Positions 49,677 to 60,700 of a stretch of 64,000 nucleotides of DNA are shown one piece after another. The notes beneath the pieces are model-generated. The model searched no databases. It was given only the letters and a program-made list of their open reading frames with translations, and was not told the origin of the DNA. This DNA is from Asterias amurensis (taxonomy: Eukaryota; Echinodermata; Asteroidea; Forcipulatida; Asteriidae). The DNA lies in NCBI RefSeq assembly GCF_032118995.1, contig NC_092650.1, forward strand, positions 20,956,501-21,020,500, in the 5' to 3' direction. Position numbers and translations under genes: made by a program. Each line of letters starts with the position of its first letter. Position 1 is the first letter of the stretch.

Positions 49677-52600
49677 ATGCCAAATTTAAATCAGGAAAAT
49701 TTGGGGGTAGCATCCCAAAGGAGACTCGTCACAAACGTTAGATTGACGACAATCAACAACCAAAGCCGAACCGGCAAACCAGATGAGAATAAGGCCGCTC
49801 ATCGCGCCGTTGGCCCCCATGAGCAAAGTCGGCGTGCACTGGTCGACATCAGCTCGGTCCACAGTAACAATGCCATTGAAAACATCAACTTAACACAGCA
49901 AAGACCAAAGACGGTAAGCGCATAAATAAAAACCATAAATAAATGTTGAACAATTCAAAAATAATTTGTGTTAATAATGCCATTTGTTCACCATTTATTT
50001 GTAAGCTAAAAAAAAAAAAAAGGTAGGCCTAGGCCTACTAAAACTAGAACTACTAGGCTACTTCTAGAAACTAAATAAGGCTCCCACATAGTATCTAGGG
50101 AAAAGTTTCGGTATGGCGCCACCACTTTTTCATTCGATATGAAATAATATTATAGGCCTAGTACCTAATTAACCTCGATGAGATATCCCTTTTTGTAAAA
50201 AAGAGTGAAAAAGTGGTGGCGCCATACGGAAAGTTATCCGTTTCTAGAAGTAGGCCTAGGCTAGGCGTAACTATTATATTATTAAGTTGAGTCTAAATAA
50301 GGAAACCAAAAGCAAGGACCCTGTCCCTGCTCTTGGATAAAACTAACTAACTAAGAAGATCAGAAATTAAGAAGGTCGACATGATGGTCAATGATTCGGA
50401 AGAAAGATGCTTAATTTTTATATTTATTTGACTGGTCATGCTGGGTGATCAAGCAAGCTATTGTGTGACTACCAACAATTTATATTATAGATTGTTAAAT
50501 CTTAGACCCAGTAACTGGGGCGCTGTACCCTGTACTCCTTTTTCGAAATTTTGACATTCTCTGTCGACCGAGAATGTCAAAATTTTGAAAAAGGAGTACA
50601 GCCTCTACAGTTCCCCAGTTACTGGGTCTAGTTAAATCTCATTTCTTTTTGTTCCATGCCATGAGTATGAAAACTGTGATATCATGTGGGGTAGCCCCAC
50701 TTATGTGGCTAAGGCTAGCTGAATCCAGCTACCCTTGGCCACACAAGTTGGGCTACATCTGGGGATGCTTGAATATAGGGATACTCCGGATAGTTGAGGT
50801 GTTAGACTAGGAGTAGACTTGACTCTGGAGTAGAGTAGACCCAGTTAGTATTGACTGTGGCGCTGTACTCCTTTCTTCACGAAATTTGTCAGTATCCAGT
50901 CGTGCTCGTACGACAAGTTTCGAAAAAAAGGTAGCAAGTTAGCATGATAAGTTTAGTTGTTTTCTCAATTATTTAATAATAGCTCATCCTCTTTTATCTT
51001 ACAAAAGTACTCTTGAAATCTGTAGTGTTGTTAAAAAATAATGCACTGACCTGTTTTTACTTTCCTTTTAAGATCGTCATTGAGGGCAACATCGGAAGTG
51101 GAAAATCGACGCTGCTGAAATATTTTGGTCAAAAGGATGACATTGAGGTGTTTCCAGAACCAGTTCATAAATGGAGGGATAATAAGGGACAGAATATGTT
51201 GGTAAATATTGAAGGACTTTCAAGACTTTTGTGATCAAGTTGTCTTTTTTTTGGGGGGGGGGCCTAATCATCCTTATACGCAGCTAAGAGCTGATTTGCG
51301 AAGGATGCGGCTACAACGTGTTCGAGAAGCAGGCATACAATGGCACATTTGGCTGCCATCCACATCAACTCATTATGACCAGGGAGCACAGCCAAGATTG
51401 AAATGTGTTTTATTTTTCCCGAGGGAGGAAAACTGGATGGTCTGAAACCCTCGTGGCACAGCAGAGAACCAACGCACAACTCCACTCACATATGGCCCTC
51501 AACTCACATTTATGGCCCTGGAATCGAACAGGGGTCACCTTGGTGAGAGGCAGGCGCTTTACGCAGAAGCCAACCATTCCACCCAAAAACGCTGTCTGAC
51601 CATTCACTACTATTACTAGATGTAGAATTCAGTATCATCTTCTACCTGGTTTTAAATTATAGATAAACTGTGCCAGCAGTAGGATTATAGCAATGTCGTG
51701 AAAGCATCTGCACCAGGGCTTGAACTTGGGTGATTTAAAACCATAAGACCGCAGGGATTATTCTTTTCTCGAGTTAGGAAAAGTAACCTGTCCTAATTAC
51801 TTAGGATGGGTTCAATGCCTCCTAGCGTTTAAGGATACGAAACTGAATCGTAAGTCCTAGGATTAATTCTAACTTAGGAAGAGTTTGGTGAAATCAACGG
51901 CTGTACCCTTAGAAAACTAAACAATGTTTGCTTTGACATTTGCAGGATCTATTATACCAGGATCCAAGTCGATGGAGTTTTGCCTTTCAGTCATATGTAC
52001 AGTTCACGATGCTGCAGGTTCACCAAGCACAGCCTAGGCCTACATCTAGAGTCAAGATGATGGAGAGATCAATACACAGTGGCAAATACTGCTTCATTGA
52101 AAATCTCTATAAAAGGTATTAAACTTTCACTCCTTTACAATTTACTGGCTCCACTCCATGAGAGTATGATGCCAGGCTGGTTTGGGGCCTGGGGGTATGG
52201 GAATTTATTGGAGCAGTTGCTTGAAGTTGTTCAAGCTTTAATAAATCAAATTGGTCTTTGATTTTCTTCCACTCTTGACGCCAAACTTTTTTTTGTTCCA
52301 CAGTAATAAGTTACAGACACCGGAATACAATGTACTGAGCGAGTGGTTTGATTGGCTGCTAACAACAAAAGATCTTCATGTTGATCATATAGGTAAGGCA
52401 TCAATCTATGTAGTCGGTACTCGGTAGTTCCAAATACCTTAATTCCTGGCAGACAGTGTCTTGTGAACAACCAGGGGTTGAGTACGCAAAGAGTTAAGAC
52501 TAGTCTTATCTTAAGTTAGGAAGAGTTACTCATGGTAACTTAGGACTAGCCATACGTTTTGTATACCTCCTAGGACTAGTCCCAAGTTAGGACTAGTCCT

Positions 52601-53431
52601 AATTCTTTGTGAAATCCACCCCAGGAACTAGTGTACTGCATTAAATGGCTATGAACAAGCTAATGAATAAACACGAAACAACTATAAATACAAAAGAATA
52701 TGCATACATGAGTCTAGATCTACTTGCAGTGGGTACTGCACAAGATTTAATAGATGTTAAATTTTCATGAGAGATAAATAATGTTAATTTAGGTTTTTGG
52801 TTTTTACCCATTTACTCGGTACTTACCCAAATTCTGTGAAAAAAATCACAGATATTACTTGGGTGTTTGATTATATTTCCACGGTTTCTGGTTTTCAGTT
52901 ATTTTTCTTTGTTTTTAATAGTGTACCTGCGTAGCACCCCAGAGCAATGTCAGAGGCGGATTTGTGAGCGGAGTCGTAAGGAGGAATCCGGAATACCTCT
53001 GGAGTATCTCAGAGAACTCCACGAGATGCATGAGGATTGGCTCATCAGGAAGACAAAGTTTCAACTTCCAGCACCAGTACTGGTAAATATTTGATCACAA
53101 GTCCACTCCAATACTTTTGAATTTTGTTGCCGTTGCCACCTACTCCTAGGGCTAAAACAAGGTTACCCCTTTTACAGTCCATGTCGATGTAGGCTTGGGT
53201 ATCATCAATCCAAAGCCTGGCCGGTAGAGCAGAAAGCACTGCCTCCCCAATTTTACGTAGCAAGTGTCACGACTGGAATTCGAACCCATATATATGTTTT
53301 CTCAGATATATTATAATAATAACCCCATTTTTTTGTCCTTTTTCAATTAGGTTCTTGATGCGTCAAAGTCACTAGCGGAAATGGAGCACCAATTTAAGTA
53401 TCTTGAGGATAAACTGGAACTTAATGTATGA
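49677..53431 (+). CDS. Deoxynucleoside kinase copy A (TK2/dNK type) with D-box-like N-terminus
   Basis: Phosphorylates deoxynucleosides to monophosphates in nucleotide salvage. Six exons: 49677-49913, 51073-51201, 51946-52115, 52304-52392, 52922-53082, 53351-53431; 288 residues. Exon 2 carries the P-loop IEGNIGSGKST (about 82-92) and FPEPVHKW; exon 3 DPSRWSFAFQSYV and MMERSIHSGKYCFIENLY (ERS about 162-164); exon 4 LSEWFDWLL; exon 5 the arginine-rich LID (RRICERSRKEE, about 220-230) and EYLRELHEMHEDWLI; exon 6 VLDASKS. These match human TK2 and Drosophila dNK. Exon 1 is a 79-residue extension without homology to the TK2 mitochondrial presequence; it contains SRRALVDISSVHSN (51-64), resembling a cyclin destruction box, and ends QRPKT. 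The start is the first in-frame ATG. Convergent with a second copy at 57773-63045. Substrate range cannot be told from sequence. Confidence 0.93.
49830..49871 (+). other. Destruction-box-like motif in kinase copy A
   Basis: Codons for residues 52-64, R-R-A-L-V-D-I-S-S-V-H-S-N, fit R-x-x-L-x-D-I-S-S-x-x-x-N. The same pattern occurs in copy B although the rest of exon 1 has diverged. It resembles the R-x-x-L-G-D-I-x-N destruction box of cyclins A and B. Degron function is an inference. Confidence 0.55.
50062..50240. repeat. Palindromic element with tatggcgccaccactttttc arms
   Basis: Inverted arms gtatggcgccaccacttttt and aaaaagtggtggcgccatac around a core with cattcgatatgaaa and aattaacctc. 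The same core words occur near 62640-62690 in the first intron of kinase copy B. Confidence 0.85.
50503..50632. repeat. Long near-perfect hairpin in kinase A intron 1
   Basis: Arms tagacccagtaactggggc and ccccagttactgggtcta, then tactcctttttcgaaatttt and aaattttgaaaaaggagta, closing around gacattctc/gagaatgtc. A half-copy lies at about 50848-50900. Confidence 0.9.
51395..51600 (-). repeat. tRNA-derived SINE on the minus strand
   Basis: On the minus strand the tRNA-like head reads ggaatggttggcttctgcg and ctgttcgattccagggcc; located in intron 2 of kinase copy A. Confidence 0.7.
52495..52622. repeat. Foldback element with agtcctaactt arms
   Basis: Starts gactagtcttatcttaagtt and ends gactagtcctaattctttgtg; belongs to the cctaacttagga group. 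Confidence 0.7.
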
Positions 53432-53461
53432 CACTTGTGTACACACTTAAAACCAAAGGTC

Positions 53462-53828
53462 TTAAAGGCAGTGGACACTTTTGGTAATTACTCAAATAAT
53501 TATTAGTATAAAACCTTTCTTGGTGACGAGTAATGGGGAGAGGTTGATGGTATAAAACATTGTGAGAAACGGCTCCCTCTGAAGTGCCATAGTTTTTTGA
53601 GAAAGAAGTAATTGTCCACGAATTTGATTTCGAGACCTCAGATTTGGAACTTGAGGTCCCGGTATCAACTTCGTGTGACAAGAGTTATTTTTCTTTCATT
53701 ATTATCTCGCAACTTCGATGACCAATCAAGCTCAAATTTTCACATGTTTGTTATTTTATGCATATGTTGAGATACCCCAACTGTGAAGGCTAGTCTTTGA
53801 CAATTACCAACAGTGTGTACTGCCTTTA
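53462..53828. repeat. TTAA-type MITE, full length
   Basis: Ends ttaaaggcagtggacactt and cagtgtgtactgccttta. It starts 31 bp after the stop codon of kinase copy A and so lies in its 3' UTR or flank. Confidence 0.9.
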
Positions 53829-54012
53829 GGAAAAGATTTATCAACCATACCATGACCAAATACTTACTGTTACCAAGGTTTTAGCCAGGATTTAGTGTGA
53901 GGATGTTCAAGTTTCTTGGAAATGAAAAAAAACGGGCGTCCAAATTGTTCACTTACATTATTTACAAATTTACATGTAAATGACAGATAAAACAGGGTGT
54001 CCAAATTTGAAA

Positions 54013-54063
54013 CAGTGTGTCTAAAAGACACACAGACTGTGTCTAAAAGACACACAGACACAC
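54013..54063. repeat. Short tandem repeat, two units
   Basis: The unit tgtgtctaaaagacacacag occurs twice, each self-complementary. Confidence 0.8.
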
Positions 54064-54414
54064 CTCTGGCTAACACTATTTCTGTGACAAGATACGTTTT
54101 TTGAAACACCATTTTTAAAAACAGTTTTTATACCGTTTGTAGATAGTAAATTTATAAAAGGTGACCATTATTGCATGAATGTTTTAACAAGGTTTTTTTT
54201 CTGAAGTGTTTAGTCTTATAAATCTCACTCATTCTTAGAAAGAGTTATGTTTATTTCTAAATTGTGTATAAATACCAGTATTATTTTATCTATTATATTC
54301 AACATTTTATGTAAATACATATCAGAGGTCGTACAATTGAAGATTTGCTCAATTTGAATGCTTGTGAATTCCCTTTTGTGAGCCAACCAGAACAGTGAAT
54401 GAATCCTGAAGTCC

Positions 54415-54662
54415 AGGGCCCGTCATGGCCCTCCTTACCACCAAATTCTGGACTTACATTCACTATTCTCCGCTTGCACGGCAAGCGCCAAATTTCTGCG
54501 CTAGATGTGTAAGCATTGAATGCCTAGTAATGTGGAGTACGCAAGTGACTAGCAAAAATTCCCTGCTAACCCGTGAATTACACTTAACATAAGCACAGAA
54601 TTCCCTGCTTTTGCAAGCGCCTATTCTTTGCCATTTTTAAGCAGAGCCGTGAATTTGGGTCA
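54415..54662. repeat. gggcccgtcatgg/ggcccaattt-type palindromic element
   Basis: Arms ctccttaccaccaaattctg and cacagaattccctgctt; right end cgtgaatttgggtc. Related to the element at 34906. Confidence 0.75.
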
Positions 54663-54906
54663 AGAGCTTGATTGCAATCAAATATTGCAATCAGATATTG
54701 CAGTGTTAAAAACGGGTAACTTCCACAGGGCTCGCTTACAGACTTACAGACTACAGACATGCTAGACCAAGTCATGCTTCATAAACAGTGAATGACAGAA
54801 TACTTTTTTGTACAGTTTTTTTTCATTATCATAGTTTCTTACATCCTCTATAAATTGAATGGAGAACTTCTTGGATGTTGTATAAAACAAATACTCGGGC
54901 TCAACA

Positions 54907-55203
54907 TTAAAGGAACACGTTGGCTTGGATCAGCCGAGTTGGTCTTTAAAAAGCCATTGTAACCGTTTGTTATAAAATGCACATGATTCGAGAGGTATTT
55001 TAAAAGTAGAACATAATGATCCACAGAAGTATCACTCGAAATTACGTGGTTTTCCTTTTACCTTGTCGACTAGACAACATCGGCCATTTTTGTGCGGATC
55101 ATTGTATTCTACTTATATCTTTCGTACCATGCATTTTATAACAAACGTTTTTAAACGCTTTTCAAAGACCAACTTGGCTGATCCAAGGCATTGTCTTCCT
55201 TTC
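54907..55203. repeat. aaaggaacac-type palindromic element
   Basis: Ends ttaaaggaacacgttggctt and ctgatccaaggcattgtctt, inverted. Confidence 0.85.
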
Positions 55204-56775
55204 ACACTAAGTTGTAGGCCTTAGGTGATTCAGCAAAAAAGTAGGACATGTTCATTGGGTAAATAGACTGGCCTACGTATACATGTACATATATATATGG
55301 TAAATGCTTTTACAGACTTTTTAGGCTTTTTTAAACTAACTTTGCTGAATTTTCCAGAGGGCCAACAATCAGGCTTAATTAAGTAGGAAGAATATCATGC
55401 TGCATTTTTAATTTAAACTGATAAATAGAAATATGTTTTTATTTCCATCGATCACTGTAATATTACCCATAAAAATATGAGAACAATCTCCTCTGAATGC
55501 TTGTTCCAAAAAGTTGAAATTTGAAACTGTGTTTTTCTTGCGTTGATTCCGGTTTTGTAACAAACTCTCAATGGAGAGTATTTTTGGTACTTATTGAACA
55601 AAGGGAAATGTTGCATTTCACTAGGCTTCATTTGACTGCACTGAGTCATAAACAATAATTATGTGTATTCTAAATACATGTACATCATACAAATACTGCT
55701 TCAAGTGCTATTGTTTAAACTGAAATTCATATTTCATATTGAAAGTAGGCGGGAAATTTAAACCCATCGAGGGAGTCAAGAGCAAGTGCGAGTGTGCACA
55801 TAGGTTTAAGGTTAACCATTTGCACTCGAACTAAGATAGGTTGACCATTGGTTGACTACTGTGGCCGATGATTTGGAACCAGCCTCGAGCCCAAGGTTTC
55901 TTCACTGCACGTTCCATTCTAACATGTGTAAAGCGCATAGGGGAACCAGTGACACTGTAGCGAAAAGGTGGAAGGTTTTAGTGAGTGTGTCACTGCGCAT
56001 GTATGTTGCTGGTCAGAAGTCAACCATCGATTGATTTGTGCCCACTGGAATACTCCAATACTTGTGTGTATGTTTAATTGTGTCTGTTTTAAAATTGATA
56101 ATCTCTTTCTATTTCACCAAAGGCAACACTTGACAATAAAAATAATAATACACAGAAAATGCTTTGGTTGACGAGTTCTTGTTTTATTTTCAAGAATACT
56201 CTGATTGCTTTTGATATAAAATTCAAAATTTTAAACCATACAAAAGGTTTAATTTAGAATCAAACTCAACTCCCTTCATCAATTTTGTTAACAAATTCAT
56301 TAGTAAAATTGGTTGAACAGAATGTAATAACTAACTAAATATTGTTTAATTCAAAAATTGTATCACATTTGAGTAAAACATAAACCTCTACAGTAGATAG
56401 TAGGACATTCTTAATGTATATTTACATTATAAAAACAATACAAGGCAGAATATTCTGGTTCTGCTAAAAAACAATGATAAATGTATAAAATCTACGCATG
56501 TATGCAATATCTGCACAGCATTTTTTCCTGAGTCTTATTTCTACAGTTTAACTTTGATCTGTACATTTCATTTTTTTGTGGACAAAAGTACAAATACGGA
56601 TTCACAATGACATTTAGGACAGACTTAAAAATACTAAGTTATGAAAACTTAGGGAAAAGTTTTTAGTAAAATTTTTAACTATGTTTACACTTCAAACACT
56701 ATGTTTACAATTTGTAAAAGATAAAAAAAATATTTGAGGTACAATACATGAAAGAATTTAAAAAGTTAATGTCAC

Positions 56776-57019
56776 TTAAAGGCACTGGATACTATTGGTA
56801 ATTACTCCATTGCTCGTTACCAAGTAAGTTTTTATATGCTTACAATTATTATGATCATTGTAAGCATAAAAACTTACTCGGTAACAAGCAATGGCTAGCT
56901 GTTGATACATTGTGAGAAACGACTCCCACTGAAGTAACATAGTTTTTGAAGTAATTTCTGTTGAGATAGTGAGCATACTGGTGTTTGACAAAAAAGGAAA
57001 TAGTGTCTAGTGCCTTTAA
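56776..57019. repeat. TTAA-type MITE, short
   Basis: Inverted ends ttaaaggcactggatacta and gtgtctagtgcctttaa. Confidence 0.8.
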
Positions 57020-57772
57020 TAGGGTCACAAATTGGTTTTTGTCAACACAATTAAATGAACAATGAGGCACAGTGTCAGTAAAGACACAATATAAGTCAAA
57101 TGTGAAATTTTCAGCTAATTACATTGTCAACTTGCTAAGAAAACGGAAAACAAATGTCACAGAACTTCATTAAGTATGACAAACCCATCTATACCCTGCA
57201 AGATATGTATGTGTGTATGGTATGGTGTATGCTGGTACTCAGTTATTTTTGCATTGGTTTAACACAGCGACGTGAAGAGTACCAGTTATGTAGTGAGTAG
57301 AGTAGAGTAGAATCCTACTCGTACATGTACCGTGGGAAATCTGTTCACATATCTTGCACCAATTGAACTCATCCACATCTAGTGTGGAGAAGCGAGTACC
57401 AACCACATCTCTGGCCACAGCATTGACAAATGGACGCCATGGAAATGCAAATCTCCATTCTTGCCTTGAGGTTAGTTTTGGAGACTTAAAATTTGTTGAC
57501 ATACTTTTTATTGATTTCTATTCCAAAGAGGGCACTTCAGACAAAATGATTTTGCAGAATGCTAAACCACCATTCACAGCTTTAAAGCAAGGTTAGTAAG
57601 CTTTTCGGATAGATAAAACCCCACAATTCTTTGAGGGTCATAACCAAAGTATGACCCTAAGGGTAGACTTTCCTGGTAAAACCTTGTTAAGACAATGGAA
57701 ATAAAACTGTACAATTCTAAAATCTCATACCTAAAAACTATTTTGATGAAAATAAACCCCAAAAAATAAACA

Positions 57773-60700
57773 CTACAATTGTAACTTTTCCTCGAGAAAT
57801 TTGAATTGTTGCTCCATTTCTTTTAATGACTTTGTTGCATCAAGAACCTGTTCGAGGAAGATAAAACAAACAAAACAAACATAACTTTTTTTAGTATGAA
57901 ACAAATAAAAAGACTAACAGGTCAATCACAATAATACATATTAAATTTTGTTTGCGGAAATATTATTTGCAGTTTGGTAGATTAAATTGTTCGCACTCAC
58001 AAAATCTGTTTTCTGTTAAGGGGGCATGTTATAATGACACCCACATCAATTGCCTAGTTGCCCCGTGCTTTTGCTGTGGTGCCTTTTTTAAGGCAGGGTT
58101 CTAATACAAACCTACATTTTCCCCTTACCAGAGGACAATTGCTGAGCCCCCTTCAAGAGAAAAGTTCAAGACCAAGGCCCAATTTCATACAAAAGTTGCT
58201 AAGCACAGCAACACTATGCTTACTAGATTAAGGTCACCAACCAAAATGCCATGTCACGTGTACAATTAACACTTGAAAGTTATGCAATTTTGCTAATCAA
58301 AGAGTTGATCGTAATAAATTTGAATGACAAGCGTCACACGTGGAACACGTTTAAAATTTCAGAATGTTTTTTTTTGCGACGAACAGCATGCACGCACACA
58401 AAGTTTAGAATGTAATTTTTGCACTGTCCGTTGACAGTGACACTCACAATACGCAGTGTGCAATAAAAAAAACTGGAAGTAGGTTATAGGTTTTTATTTT
58501 ACCACCCTCCAGTTCGAGCATCTGATTGGTGGATTAGCGCGTGATGGAAGATAATAATATTCGATATTCGAGCCCTATAAAGAGTCAAAAGTAGACATGC
58601 TGAAGTGCTGAAATTAAATGAACCTACAGCCGGTTCAGGCGAGCGCTCCAGAGTCGCGCCGAACCAAATAGATTAGGAGTGACTCTGGGTCGACCCAATT
58701 AAGTTTTGGATTTATACAGGCAATCTTAACATAACATTTACACTAGGTGCGGCTCTTGACAAGATCGACGTCTGAAACCAAGGCGCTCCAGAGTCGTTCC
58801 GACTGACTGCAACAGTTGATCTTTCATGTACATTGTACTTAATTCACAATTTGGTTCAGCGCGACTCTGGAGCGCCTGTCTGAAACAGGTGTTAGTGAAG
58901 AAACAGTTCACTTACTATTACTGGTGCTGGAAGCTCAAACTTTGTCTTCCTGATGAGCCAATCCTCATGCATCTCATGGAGTTCTCTGAGATACTCCAGA
59001 GGTATTCCGGACTCCTCTTTACGACTCCGCTCACAAATCCGCCTCTCACATTGCTCTGGGGTGCTACGAAGGTATACTGAGAATAAAAAATAAACCAAAG
59101 GAAAAAAACATAACTGACAGAAGTTATATAGAGTAATGTGCTGCTGATTAAAAGACACTATTGGTAATTGTTAAAGACCAGTTCTTCATTTGGTGTATCT
59201 CAACATTATGCAAAAAAAACCAAAAAACTTCATGGTTTATTAAAAACATTCAATCTAGCCACCAATTCTTTATCACTTACTTTTCATAGTTACACGTTCT
59301 TAAAAAAGATAAGTAAGTTTAATGAGAAATACACAAAAAAATTGTCTTTTTGAGGGAGGGGACAATCAACCTTTATTTATTTTTATATTATAAATATTCT
59401 GAAAAGTTCCCTCAAAAGGGGCGAGTTTTTTTGAAGATTTTTAAATACAAGTAGGGCTACAGTGTACAGACAAGTAAAACCGACTTTCTCTTTAAGTACG
59501 TGCTAATCCTCCAATCAGATTGGCAGAATGGAGTGGTGATAAAAACCTATATTGCACGGCTAATATCACTACCTGCGTCTTGTGTGTTTTATGTCATGCG
59601 TCAAGTTTGCTCGAAGATAAACACATTATCACACGCACACTCGTAAAAATAAGGAAAAGTATAGCGCGTTAGCCTTGTTGGATATGGAACGCAGAAGTGC
59701 CATATTTTTCCAGATTCCACTTGCGCTTTTGTGATAACTTAGAACACATTGATGCCTTACCTATATGATCTACATGGAGGTCTTTTGTTGTTAGCAGCCA
59801 ATCAAACCACTCGCTCAGTACATTGTACTCTGGGGTCTGTAGCTTGTTACTGTGGAACGAAACAAGAGATCAACAAGCTAGTTAACAATCAACTATTTAA
59901 GCAACCAATCAATCAGTAAAGCGTAAAAATACCTTTACGGACAACGAATTGTCAATGCACAATAAGCATATAGTAGTGGCAGACCCGATCGACCGGTAGG
60001 GGGTGCCAGCACAACTCCCCTTTGAAGCACTGCTGGTCGCCCGTGCAGGCCGATTGGTAAATCTGCTCGTAAGAGAGGATGTTCTCTAGTTTAGGTTTCT
60101 GCTTCGTTTAATTTCATGACTTGTTGAATATAAATAAAGCTGCACAAAAAAGGGTAGAAAGCCATATATCCTTGTGTCATTTAAAGCTGTGTACAATGCA
60201 ACCCCCGGTCAACGCTACAATAAAACATAAATACCGTGCTACAGTGAAAAGTGCTCCATGAATTTTGTTTCCGCCATTGTATTTTATTGTGGCATTACAT
60301 GGCCTTTACTGAATGTTGAAGTGCATTGAGCATCACTGAGTGACGGATGAGTGCTTTATAAAAAGTCATGATCATGGGGTGTCATGGCTGAATGGTAAAG
60401 AGTGTTAAACTCAAGTTCTGGTGGCTAAATTATCAGGGTGTGGGTTCGAATCCCGGTCATGCCATTTGTGTCTATGCGCAAGACACTCTCCTGTAACCGA
60501 TTCTCTTCATACCCAGGGGGATAAATAACTACCTTTGAGGGAAGAGATCTGGGGCGGATTGCACCAAGCGGTCTTAAGCCGGTCTATGCGCTATAGCCGG
60601 CTAACTTGAAACACGCTTAGACAGTCTTTAATTATAGACCGATTGCAATAGCGTGGACTATAATTATAGCCAGTCTTAAATCTTAAGCCTGCTCTGAGCT

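Larger units (their letters stand above)
53432..57772. other. Intergenic region between the convergent kinase copies
   Basis: The shared 3' flank of the inverted gene pair; no coding sequence recognised. It includes a TTAA MITE just downstream of copy A (53462-53828), a small tandem repeat of tgtgtctaaaagacacacag units (54013-54063), a ggcccaattt-type palindromic element (54415-54662), an aaaggaacac-type element (54907-55203) and a short TTAA MITE (56776-57019). The rest (55204-56775 and 57020-57772) shows no structure I can name. Confidence 0.55.

Noticed and set aside
49677-49800. KEN box or mitochondrial presequence in kinase copy A (QENL, DENK; scattered Arg)
   Set aside because: No exact K-E-N is present, copy B has neither word, and copy B's acidic start argues against mitochondrial import.
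51209-51607. Several overlapping 60-78-codon frames in intron 2 of kinase copy A
   Set aside because: They lie in a minus-strand tRNA-derived SINE and its flank.
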